Assembly (NCBI GenBank): GCA_964617665.1
Contig: CAZUAH010000219.1
Coordinates: 1 to 21,837, forward strand
Direction of reading: 5' to 3'
DNA from: JADHUC01 sp964617665
GTDB taxonomy: Bacteria > Planctomycetota > Planctomycetia > Pirellulales > Pirellulaceae
Length of the DNA stretch: 21,837 bases
In this document: positions 16,229 through 21,837 of the stretch, piece after piece
Position numbering within the stretch: position 1 is the stretch's first letter
How the letters are laid out: each line of letters opens with the position of its first letter
Made by a program: the position numbers and the translations under genes
The notes under the pieces: generated by a model
Seen by the model: only the letters and a program-made list of their open reading frames with translations
Told to the model about the DNA's origin: nothing
The model's database searches: none

Positions 16229-16459
16229 ATGACAACCACCGCGATCACGTTGGAAGACCGCATCGACTCGGCCATCGGTCGAGCTCCCCACTTGCTGGAC
16301 CAAGTAGTGCGAATCGAGACGCACGCGGGGCACGTTGTGCTTCGTGGAACCGTCCGCTCCTACTATCAGAAACAGATGGCCCAAGAAGCCGTGTGGACGG
16401 TGGATGGTGTGGCTCAGGTAGAAAACCAACTGGAAGTGTATCTGCCGTCGTTGGCTTGA
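16229..16459 (+). CDS. Single BON-domain protein
   Basis: 76 residues from the ATG at 16229, preceded by GAGGA at an 8-bp distance; an upstream in-frame extension exists but lacks a ribosome site. The sequence VRIETHAGHVVLRGTVRSYYQKQMAQEAVWTVDGVAQVENQLEVYLP is a BON domain: a beta strand, 'V.L.G.V.s...k..A...a..v.GV..V.N.L.V'. BON domains bind lipids or surfaces and often occur in osmotic-stress proteins. There is no signal peptide, so it would be cytoplasmic unless it is exported by other means. Its end faces the convergent STAS gene, and the two share a hairpin region. Confidence 0.82.
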   Translation: MTTTAITLEDRIDSAIGRAPHLLDQVVRIETHAGHVVLRGTVRSYYQKQMAQEAVWTVDGVAQVENQLEVYLPSLA

Positions 16460-16461
16460 AC

Positions 16462-16508
16462 CAAAAAGAAAAACCCGGAGCCGTCCGTCAAGCGAGAACG
16501 TCTCCGGG
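16462..16508 (-). terminator. Rho-independent terminator of STAS gene
   Basis: Read on the minus strand, CCCGGAG pairs with CTCCGGG across a 21-nt loop (with three further inner pairs), and the stem is followed by TTTTTCTTTTT. That U-rich tail suits the leftward STAS gene ending at 16538. On the plus strand the same hairpin lacks a T-tract. Confidence 0.75.
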
Positions 16509-16537
16509 CATGTGCAAATCTGTATCGCAATCGTTGA

Positions 16538-16921
16538 TCAGCGCGGCTTGCCGGGGCGATAAAAACCCAGCACTGCCTCTTCGCGATCGCGAAACGGAAC
16601 GAAACGATAGTCGGAGTTGTCTTCCTCCAGCGTCTGCTGATGCTCGGCGGATACTCCGCTCAATCGCAGCACGCCTCCTTCACCCTCAAGCGCCTCGTGC
16701 AGCAGTCTCACTTCGTTAACGAGATCCTGCGGCATATCCAACAGGCCCTCCAATTCAAGGACCATGCGCCGCTTGAACTCCTGCCGCAACAGCATGCCAA
16801 GCGTCTCTGCCAATCCCGTCGCGTCAGCGTGGTTGCTGTCCGGTCCATACAACTTGACGAACAACCAATCGGGACCGCGATCCAACTCCGTCTTCCAACC
16901 GGGGGCCAAAACCACTCTCAT
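16538..16921 (-). CDS. STAS-domain protein
   Basis: 127 residues. The start at 16921 is preceded by AAGGAGGAGGG, a very strong ribosome site, so the longer upstream frame is rejected. The pattern DWLFVKLYGP...LAETLGMLLRQEFKRRMVLELEGL...LVNEVRLLHEALEGEGGVLRLSGVSAEHQQTLEE is that of the STAS fold used by anti-sigma-factor antagonists (SpoIIAA type). The usual phosphorylatable Ser, expected around the DMPQDL segment (residues 62-67), is not there. It may be regulated without phosphorylation, or serve as a structural or NTP-binding STAS variant. No anti-sigma kinase partner lies nearby. It ends in a terminator shared with the BON gene. Confidence 0.78.
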   Translation of the reverse strand: MRVVLAPGWKTELDRGPDWLFVKLYGPDSNHADATGLAETLGMLLRQEFKRRMVLELEGLLDMPQDLVNEVRLLHEALEGEGGVLRLSGVSAEHQQTLEEDNSDYRFVPFRDREEAVLGFYRPGKPR

Positions 16922-16990
16922 GAATCCCTCCTCCTTAAGCGAGCGCCGCGACGCGGCGTTTCCTGAACAGGACCCGGGTTTGCACAAATC

Positions 16991-17019
16991 AGTATCAGGA
17001 TTTGTCTATGCGAAAGCAA
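16991..17019 (-). promoter_or_regulatory. Possible promoter of STAS gene
   Basis: On the minus strand, TTGCTT (17019-17014) and GATACT (16996-16991) are 17 bp apart, about 70 bp before the STAS start. Both hexamers are only partial matches. Confidence 0.35.
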
Positions 17020-17093
17020 GACCTCGACCTACAAAACAGGGGGGGCGAAAAATGATGGATTTTCCGGCAGACAGCGAAGATGCAAGCACTGCG

Positions 17094-18152
17094 TTAACTA
17101 CGGTGTCGCGCCAGCATTGCCGCAACTCGTATCGCCTCGACCATGCCGGTGGTCTGGGCTCGGCCTTGCCAGGCTAGATCGAACGCTGTGCCGTGAGCCA
17201 CACTGGTTCGCACTATAGGCAGGCCAAGGGTGATATTCACTGCTCGATGCATGCCCAGCAGTTTCAGAGCGATATGTCCCTGATCATGATACATCGCAAC
17301 AACCGCATCGAATTCGCCGGCAGCGGCACGCGTCATCAGGGTGTCGCAGGGCAGGGGACCTTCCAGCTGCAAGTCCTCGGCCAATCCTTGTTCGACAGCC
17401 GGCCGAATGATGCGTTTTTCTTCGTCACCAAACAGGCACTGTTCTCCCGCGTGGGGGTTGATCGCAGCGATGCCGACGCGCGGCGCATCATCATCTCGGC
17501 GGTCAGCAAGTAGCGATTCGACAAAAGCGTCGGCCAGCCTTGCCCTGGACAAAACGTTGTCGACGGTGATTAGATCGAAGGCATCACGCATCGCCAGATG
17601 CAGAGTAACATGGACGACGCCCAAGCCCACGCGTCCGCAAACGGATTCGCCTGATGCCAGATACAACATCATGGCAAAGTCGTCGACGCCACATCGTTCG
17701 GCCAGCAATTCTGTATGTCCGGGGTAGTGGTGTCCGGCGGCCCACAGCGCCGCCTTGTTCAACGGCGCAGTTACGATGCCATCGACACGTCCGGAGAGCG
17801 CAAGCTCGGTTGCTTCTACTAGCGCATCGTACGCCGCCTGACCACCACGCGCGTCGATCATGGCCTGCGGTACCGACTCGGCGTCTTCCGAACCGCAAAC
17901 GAGGCAGGGCAGGGCAGTGGGGGTCGAAAGAGCCGCCTCGGGTGACGCCACCTGAGTAACGTCAATCGCGCAGTTCAACAACTTCACGGCTCGACGAATG
18001 ATTGCGGGACGCCCGACAACCACCAATCGGCACATGTCGTGGAGCGCCGGATTGGCCCACGCGCCCACGATCGTCTCGGGCCCTACGCCGGTCGGATCGC
18101 CCATGGTCACCGCAAGCAACGGTTTCTGTTCAAGTTGGTCATTGCCTTCCAT
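17094..18152 (-). CDS. pdxA: 4-hydroxythreonine-4-phosphate dehydrogenase
   Basis: 352 residues from the ATG at 18152 (a GTG 21 bp upstream gives an unlikely Cys-rich start). PdxA oxidises 4-phosphohydroxythreonine, leading with PdxJ to pyridoxine 5'-phosphate. Signatures are TMGDPTGVGPE (16-26), VTAPLNKAAL, HYPGHTELLAE, INPHAGE, GPLPCDTLM (usually GPLPADT), MYHDQGHIALKLLG and IVRTSVAHGTAFDLA. The metal-binding His residues in GHTE, YHDQGH and SVAHGT are all present. Residues 77-84 (TPTALPCL), in a variable linker region, are encoded by the complementary strand of a G-rich repeat. Divergent from dtd with a 164-bp spacer. Together with serC in this window it suggests the DXP-dependent PLP route. 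Confidence 0.95.
   Translation of the reverse strand: MEGNDQLEQKPLLAVTMGDPTGVGPETIVGAWANPALHDMCRLVVVGRPAIIRRAVKLLNCAIDVTQVASPEAALSTPTALPCLVCGSEDAESVPQAMIDARGGQAAYDALVEATELALSGRVDGIVTAPLNKAALWAAGHHYPGHTELLAERCGVDDFAMMLYLASGESVCGRVGLGVVHVTLHLAMRDAFDLITVDNVLSRARLADAFVESLLADRRDDDAPRVGIAAINPHAGEQCLFGDEEKRIIRPAVEQGLAEDLQLEGPLPCDTLMTRAAAGEFDAVVAMYHDQGHIALKLLGMHRAVNITLGLPIVRTSVAHGTAFDLAWQGRAQTTGMVEAIRVAAMLARHRS
17903..17923 (+). repeat. G-rich repeat copy 5, inside pdxA
   Basis: GGCAGGGCAGGGCAGTGGGGG on the plus strand, a variant with the last run interrupted by T. It lies inside the leftward pdxA gene, which reads it as TPTALPCL without loss of frame. The G-rich face is still on plus, against the direction of the gene. 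Confidence 0.65.
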
Positions 18153-18226
18153 TCTGGAGATTCTACAGCACACCAGTATTTCTTGCAGGGGACCGACTGG
18201 TGAATGAACGGACGCGGGCTTACACT

Positions 18227-18254
18227 GCAGGGCAGGGCAGAGTAGGGCAGGGGG
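18227..18254 (+). repeat. G-rich repeat copy 6
   Basis: Two GCAGGG units, then CAGAGTA, then GGGCAGGGGG. Four G-runs with loops of 2, 7 and 2 bases meet the canonical G-quadruplex rule. It lies in the 164-bp region between divergent pdxA and dtd. Confidence 0.75.
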
Positions 18255-18316
18255 TTGAAGGTCACGCTTCCGTACTCCGCGCCATCGGTCATTCTCCGGG
18301 TGGAGGTCAACGAAAC

Positions 18317-18766
18317 GTGCGAGCTTGTGTGCAACGAGTCAGCGAAGCGAGCGTTGCCGTCGACGGCAATGTGGTCGGGCAAATCGGCCACGGGATGTTG
18401 GTACTGCTTGGCATTACCCAGGACGACACCCATAGCGACGTGAAGTTCATGGCCGAGAAGACGACGGGCCTGCGCATCTTTGAAGACGACGAAGGCAAGA
18501 TGAACCGTTCGCTGGTGGACGTTGGTGGTTCGATGCTGGTTGTGAGTCAGTTCACTCTACTCGGCGACTGTCGCAAAGGTCGCCGGCCCAGCTTCATTGC
18601 CGCAGCCGAACCTGATTTGGCTGAACGTCTTTACGAGACGTTTGTCGAAGAGGTCCGACAAAGGAATGTGACCGTCGCCACCGGGCAATTTCGCGCGCAC
18701 ATGGACGTCGCTTTGGTCAACGACGGACCGGTGACTCTATTACTGGATAGTAGAAAGGCCTTCTAG
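18317..18766 (+). CDS. dtd: D-aminoacyl-tRNA deacylase
   Basis: 149 residues from a GTG, with GGAGG ten bases upstream; an open frame continues 5' but the protein plainly begins RACVQRVSEASVAVDG, the family start. The enzyme removes D-amino acids, and mischarged glycine, from tRNA in the cytoplasm. Hallmarks are GMLVLLGI, KTTGLRIFEDDEGKMNRSL, the catalytic-loop motif SQFTLLGDCRKGRRPSF, and the C-terminal NDGPVTLLLDS carrying the Gly-Pro dipeptide used for chiral proofreading. The last 50 bp overlap the convergent YdjM-like gene. Confidence 0.95.
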   Translation: MRACVQRVSEASVAVDGNVVGQIGHGMLVLLGITQDDTHSDVKFMAEKTTGLRIFEDDEGKMNRSLVDVGGSMLVVSQFTLLGDCRKGRRPSFIAAAEPDLAERLYETFVEEVRQRNVTVATGQFRAHMDVALVNDGPVTLLLDSRKAF

Positions 18767-19598
18767 CCGTCTCGGCATCCGGCTCATCAGTGGTGTTCGG
18801 TGCGTCGGTGAACGCTGGAGTTGGCTCTCCCTCCGTGAGCGGTACCGGCTCCTGGTCCACGTCTTCTGCAGCTCCCAAGAAAAGCTCTTCGGTGCGATCG
18901 ACGACACGCTGAAACCACTCCTCGGCGGAATGCGGCAACTCGGGCTGCTCAGTGCCCAGTTGGTTCATGAGATACGGATCGCCGATCACTGCGGCAATCA
19001 GGACGATCACCTTGCCATACGCGGATACGTTGGCCCACATGCTTCTTTTGGTCCACAGCTTTATCGCGGTGCCAAAGGACTTCTTGATCTTCAATCGCCC
19101 GCGTCGGACACCCAAGCTCCAAAACTCGTCCAGCAGCAGGTGGGTGACAAAGCCCAGGACAACGGCACCCGTCTTGAACAGTCGGATTTCCAGGCTGTCG
19201 CCCGATACGATCAAAAAGGCCAGCAAGCCAGCGGTGGCCGTGGCGGGCAAACTGTGCCACATGCCACGATGTACGGTATAACGCTTGAAAAGCTCGGCCA
19301 CCCCAAAACGAATGACCAGGTAGAGCCCAGCGGCCGCCAACGTAATCTGTTCAGAGTCCCATCCCATTTGAAGGAAACGGGGCAGCATCAGTGCGGGCAC
19401 CACCGCAGCCATGAAGGCCATCATTTCGCGCACCGGTTTGCCTGAATCGCTGTCCAGGTCCGGCAGCATGCCAGAGACACTGCACAGGCCACCCGCCAGC
19501 AGGCACGTGGACTCCGGCGCCCCGAATGCGTAGCCAGCAGCGCCGTACCCGATTCCTACCAACGTGCTGGTGCCGATGTGCGTCTTGAAATCTGCCAT
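18717..19598 (-). CDS. YdjM-like membrane-bound metal-dependent hydrolase
   Basis: 293 residues. The N-terminus MADFKTHIGTSTLVGIGYG, the acidic motif GMLPDLDSDSGKPVRE, HRGMWHSLPA and HLLLDEFWSLGVR are the conserved features of the YdjM/DUF457 family of inner-membrane putative hydrolases. His and Asp in these motifs could bind a metal. Several hydrophobic helices are present. After about residue 215 the sequence becomes a hydrophilic, acidic Pro/Thr-rich tail that is not part of the core. The activity of the family is unproven. No ribosome site is apparent before the ATG. It is convergent with dtd and overlaps its last 50 bp; divergent from the CvpA-like gene. Confidence 0.82.
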   Translation of the reverse strand: MADFKTHIGTSTLVGIGYGAAGYAFGAPESTCLLAGGLCSVSGMLPDLDSDSGKPVREMMAFMAAVVPALMLPRFLQMGWDSEQITLAAAGLYLVIRFGVAELFKRYTVHRGMWHSLPATATAGLLAFLIVSGDSLEIRLFKTGAVVLGFVTHLLLDEFWSLGVRRGRLKIKKSFGTAIKLWTKRSMWANVSAYGKVIVLIAAVIGDPYLMNQLGTEQPELPHSAEEWFQRVVDRTEELFLGAAEDVDQEPVPLTEGEPTPAFTDAPNTTDEPDAETARRPFYYPVIESPVRR

Positions 19599-19742
19599 TG
19601 CGACGGGCCAGATGCAGGGCCCCGGTCTCCGGGAAGCAAAAACCGGCGTCCTATTACAGATGAGGGTGAGTCAAGGGACAAACGACCGTGGGGACTATAT
19701 CCGAAGCAGCCGAAGTGGGCCAAGATCAATAATCGATTGCTC

Positions 19743-19771
19743 TTCGACGAATCGAGCGGCGCCGCTATACT
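19743..19771 (+). promoter_or_regulatory. Predicted promoter of CvpA-like gene
   Basis: TTCGAC (19743-19748) and TATACT (19766-19771) with a 17-bp spacer. The start of transcription would be near 19778, only a few bases before the AGGAGGGG ribosome site. Confidence 0.6.
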
Positions 19772-19802
19772 CCCTGAACCGCTAGGAGGGGAGTTGGTTC
19801 AA

Positions 19803-20510
19803 ATGGAAGCCTATGATCTGATCATGTTGGTTGTCTTGGCGATCGCCACGCTCTTTGGTGCTTGGAAAGGGTTGGCTTGGCAAGTGGCATCGCTGGCCTC
19901 AATCTTTGCTAGCTACTTCATCGCCTACCGATTTCGGGGCCCTCTGGCCGAGGTGATCAACGCATCGCCACCCTGGAACATGTTCCTGGCCATGCTGATT
20001 CTGTTCCTGGGTTCCTCGCTAGCAATCTGGCTGGCTTTTCGATTTGTATCGGATGCAATCGACCGGGTGAAACTGAAAGAATTCGATCGTCACGCCGGGG
20101 CAGTGCTCGGATTCTGTCGCGGCGTCGTATGGTGCGTGATTATCACCCTGTTTGCCGTCACCCTGCTGGGTGAAGCTCAGAAGAAGGCTATCATCGAATC
20201 GCGTTCCGGTTACTACATCGCCCTGCTGTTGGACCGTTCTCACGCGATCATGCCCGACGAGATTCACGACGTCATTGGGCGCTACATTCACACGCTGGAC
20301 GAACGCCTGGTGGATGACGAGCGGACATCTCACCAACATGACGACGAGACGACAGGCTTGTCCGACGCCGCGCACCCGGACCACAACGGCGACGAACTGT
20401 CGCCAGCGAACATCTCAGACGAGTCTGCCAGCGACGGCAGCCAGGCCGACGAAGCAATCGAACGATGGCTACAGAGACTGCCCGAAGTACGATTCAACAG
20501 CCAGGATTAA
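19803..20510 (+). CDS. CvpA-family membrane protein
   Basis: 235 residues. Four hydrophobic segments (about 5-25, 28-45, 60-82 and 102-124) and the pattern YDLIMLVVLAIATLFGAWKGLAWQVASLASIFASYFIAYRFRGPLA match the CvpA family (named for colicin V production; in bacteria generally linked to envelope integrity). HAGAVLGFCRGVVWCVI is the conserved 'R..G...G..rG' region. The final 75 residues are soluble, His/Asp/Ser-rich and acidic. ATG at 19803 is chosen; AGGAGGGG lies 11 bp before it, and an in-frame TTG at 19794 is a possible alternative start. It has its own promoter and terminator, so it is a single-gene unit. Confidence 0.82.
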   Translation: MEAYDLIMLVVLAIATLFGAWKGLAWQVASLASIFASYFIAYRFRGPLAEVINASPPWNMFLAMLILFLGSSLAIWLAFRFVSDAIDRVKLKEFDRHAGAVLGFCRGVVWCVIITLFAVTLLGEAQKKAIIESRSGYYIALLLDRSHAIMPDEIHDVIGRYIHTLDERLVDDERTSHQHDDETTGLSDAAHPDHNGDELSPANISDESASDGSQADEAIERWLQRLPEVRFNSQD

Positions 20511-20577
20511 TTGCGACCAAGAAACGCTGTGATTCCCTGGAAAAACCCCATTCGCAACCGAACATAAGAAACATTAT

Positions 20578-20601
20578 CGGACGTTGGGGAACGTCCGTTT
20601 T
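20578..20601 (+). terminator. Rho-independent terminator
   Basis: CGGACGTT and AACGTCCG form a perfect 8-bp stem with a GGGG loop, followed by TTTT. It lies 67 bp after the CvpA-like gene and is the best terminator in the window. Confidence 0.85.
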
Positions 20602-21097
20602 GCCACCTCTGGCAGCTCAAAGCCTCTCTAGGGCCACGTTCGGGCAACGCTGGAAGATCATCTTGAATCGTCCGCCAAGTGTACCCGCAACTAGCGTGAC
20701 GCGAGCTCGCCGCCCCACTCACCCGCTATCCACAGCGAGTGATTTGACACGATCGGACCGAAGTCTCGGACACCAATTTTGAAGTCCGTTCGCGGCAGTT
20801 CCGATTCTCGTATTCACCCGTGCTGCGCACTCGATCTCCCGTTCCGATTCCGGCGAGATTTGGAAAGTCGCTCTCCAGAAGAACCTCAATTCAGCTCGGA
20901 TTCGGACTTCGACGCTGGATCCGAGATTCTTCGCAGATCAAGAAGCGCCTTCCCTGCCGCTCCGAGAATCGCGTCGATTCAGTCTCGCATGGGAGCTCAA
21001 TACGGTGTAGCCACCTGTCTCAGGGATCACTTCGACTGTTTGACTTCCGTGTTCGCACCCCATCCAGCTCGCCTGGATGGTGGAAGAGATTGACCAG

Positions 21098-21382
21098 CTA
21101 ACACGATCCACCAAACCAAATCCCTCCTCTCTTCCCAGCCTGCCCCCGCCGGCGGGAGGCGGGGAAGAGAGGCAGTGGGGGACTTCGGTCACTTAGCCTC
21201 TCAATCTCGCTCACCAGCCGCACAAGGCGGCTGGGGTCAAAGTCAAACAGTCGAACTGCTCCTGCGGCGTCGAATGCCAGAAGAGCAGCACCGTCCATTT
21301 TCACCTTCTGCTGAATGTACAGTTTGTACCGTTTGAGGAGGCGTGTCGGATCTGGAATCAGTCCCGTCCGAAGGCAGCCATT
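21098..21382 (-). pseudogene. Possible gene remnant, frame truncated by palindrome
   Basis: Open on the minus strand from after a TAG at 21383. About 65 residues look genuine: LIPDPTRLLKRYKLYIQQKVK then MDGAALLAFDAAGAVRLFDFDPSRLVRLVSEIERLSD, with amphipathic helix spacing. After that the frame runs into the palindrome and becomes Pro/Arg/Gly-rich. There is no good start codon with a ribosome site (a GTG lies at 21304). I do not recognise the family. It could be a decayed gene, or chance. Confidence 0.3.
21126..21172. repeat. Large GC-rich palindrome
   Basis: The outer arms CCTCTCTTCCC and GGGAAGAGAGG are perfect over 11 bp. After one mismatch, GCCT pairs with AGGC, and CCCGCC with GGCGGG, with a 3-base bulge in the left arm. 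The whole is a nearly closed hairpin of 47 bases, typical in shape of an intergenic REP-like element. The following GGCAGTGGGGG is also found in G-rich repeat copy 5. Confidence 0.75.
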
Positions 21383-21450
21383 CTAGAGGGAGTAATCACG
21401 CCGAGCTCGGTACTATAGAATCCTCTAACGCTACTTCACCGTGTAATCGG

Positions 21451-21600
21451 TCAGTCGCAGCAGATGGTATCCAACTTTCCGGAATGCGGACCGAAGACGA
21501 CGCTCGAAATGGTTCCGCTTATTCGCACGCTCTGTTTCAGGCGGATGCGTTGCATCTGCCGCACGAGATCATCCTCCCCAAAGAGACAACGATCAGTCAG
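21451..21600 (-). pseudogene. Possible short gene remnant
   Basis: A minus-strand frame bounded by stops, reading LVRQMQRIRLKQSVRISGTISSVVFGPHSGKLDTIC near its middle, which is protein-like, but without a start codon in a sensible place. It lies upstream of, and in a different frame from, the remnant at 21098-21382. The opposite strand has a 94-residue frame starting at GTG 21343 with a Shine-Dalgarno only one base away, judged less likely. Family unknown. Confidence 0.25.
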
Positions 21601-21643
21601 CTATCCAGATCCAGTGAGCAGGCCTGAATTCTGCCGACTTCGG

Positions 21644-21837
21644 CTATGATTCGTCGGACTCGCTGGGCACGGCACCCGCTTCTTCCAGAAAGACGCCCAT
21701 GCGGCGGAACTTCTCGTAGCGGTCTTCCAGCAGACGGTCGGTTGGGAGTGCGAGCAGGTCGCGCAGGGCTTTCATCAGGAAAATCTTCACGCGCGTTGCC
21801 ATCTGATGATGGTCGCGGTGGGCGCCGCCCAGCGGTT
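21644..21837 (-). CDS. accA: Acetyl-CoA carboxylase carboxyltransferase alpha, C-terminal fragment
   Basis: 64 C-terminal residues are readable; the rest lies beyond the right edge. PLGGAHRDHHQMATRVKIFLMKALRDLL followed by LLEDRYEKFRRMGVFLEE matches the conserved end of AccA (usual form: EPLGGAHRD...RYEKFRRMG). AccA with AccD forms the carboxyltransferase that makes malonyl-CoA for fatty-acid synthesis. A tail of about 12 residues (AGAVPSESDES) follows the conserved core. No terminator is obvious after the TAG. Confidence 0.93.
   Translation of the reverse strand, partial: PLGGAHRDHHQMATRVKIFLMKALRDLLALPTDRLLEDRYEKFRRMGVFLEEAGAVPSESDES

Larger units (their letters stand above)
20602..21643. 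other. Long region without a convincing gene
   Basis: About 1.04 kb lies between the CvpA terminator and the accA end. Open frames on the plus strand have shadow-like composition (Ser/Arg-rich). On the minus strand two short frames near the right end look more protein-like but lack starts. A large palindrome lies at 21126-21172. No tRNA or rRNA is visible. TTCCGATTC occurs twice near 20800-20850. Confidence 0.45.

Noticed and set aside
16496..16507. GAACGTCTCCGG shared with 1335-1346
   Set aside because: Chance 12-base matches are expected many times in a window of this size.
17037..17047. CAGGGGGGGCG between pdxA and the STAS gene
   Set aside because: Only the last part of the repeat core is present; too short to count as a member, although it may be a decayed copy.
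17346..17360. Another GCAGGGCAGGGGACC stretch resembling the G-rich repeat
   Set aside because: On the minus strand it encodes GPLPCDT, which aligns with the conserved PdxA motif GPLPADT, so it is ordinary coding sequence.
20779..21101. Two overlapping plus-strand frames of about 100 residues
   Set aside because: Ser/Arg-rich composition, no ribosome site and no family resemblance; likely chance openings in non-coding DNA.

Overview
The window looks like chromosomal DNA from a planctomycete of the Pirellulales/Rhodopirellula type. The evidence is split glycine decarboxylase genes (gcvPA and gcvPB) followed by a lipoate ligase, frequent GTG and TTG starts with weak or absent Shine-Dalgarno sites, roomy intergenic spaces rich in palindromes, and several small proteins with planctomycete-like composition. 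The assignment is inferred from gene content; no rRNA or tRNA is visible. One scaffold gap of exactly 100 N lies at 4620-4719.

Layout. 1-1272: 3' part of a DUF4139-like protein gene. 1273-1705: a non-coding stretch with three palindromes, a G-rich repeat and a likely promoter. 1706-5389: glycine cleavage operon gcvH-gcvPA-gcvPB plus lipoate-protein ligase, broken by the gap. 5423-7674: promoter, FHA-domain protein, ECF sigma factor and overlapping zinc-finger anti-sigma factor. 7983-9334: an Arg-rich small protein with a terminator, then a TPR lipoprotein. 9343-10308 (minus): an SDR-fold protein lacking the catalytic tyrosine. 10650-13401: serC-serA. 13427-16003: a family 2 glycosyltransferase and a GT-C membrane glycosyltransferase. 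16229-16921: a BON-domain protein facing a STAS protein. 17094-18766: pdxA (minus) divergent from dtd (plus). 18717-19598 (minus): a YdjM-like membrane protein overlapping the dtd end. 19803-20510: a CvpA-like protein with a clear promoter and terminator. 20602-21643: about 1 kb without a convincing gene but with a large palindrome and possible gene remnants. 21644-21837 (minus): 3' end of accA.

Much of the window is one metabolic theme. SerA and SerC make serine, a one-step precursor of glycine; GcvH/GcvP cleave glycine; the ligase can lipoylate GcvH; PdxA, and in some bacteria SerC, help make the PLP used by SerC and GcvP.

The most unusual signal is a short G-rich repeat (core GGGGCAGGGCAGGGGGG). 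It occurs six times, always with the G-rich strand on plus whatever the local gene direction, mostly at gene boundaries, and it reads through in frame inside the ligase and PdxA proteins. No wholly new multi-gene system is evident; this repeat family, the SDR lacking its catalytic Tyr and the non-coding region before accA are the best leads.
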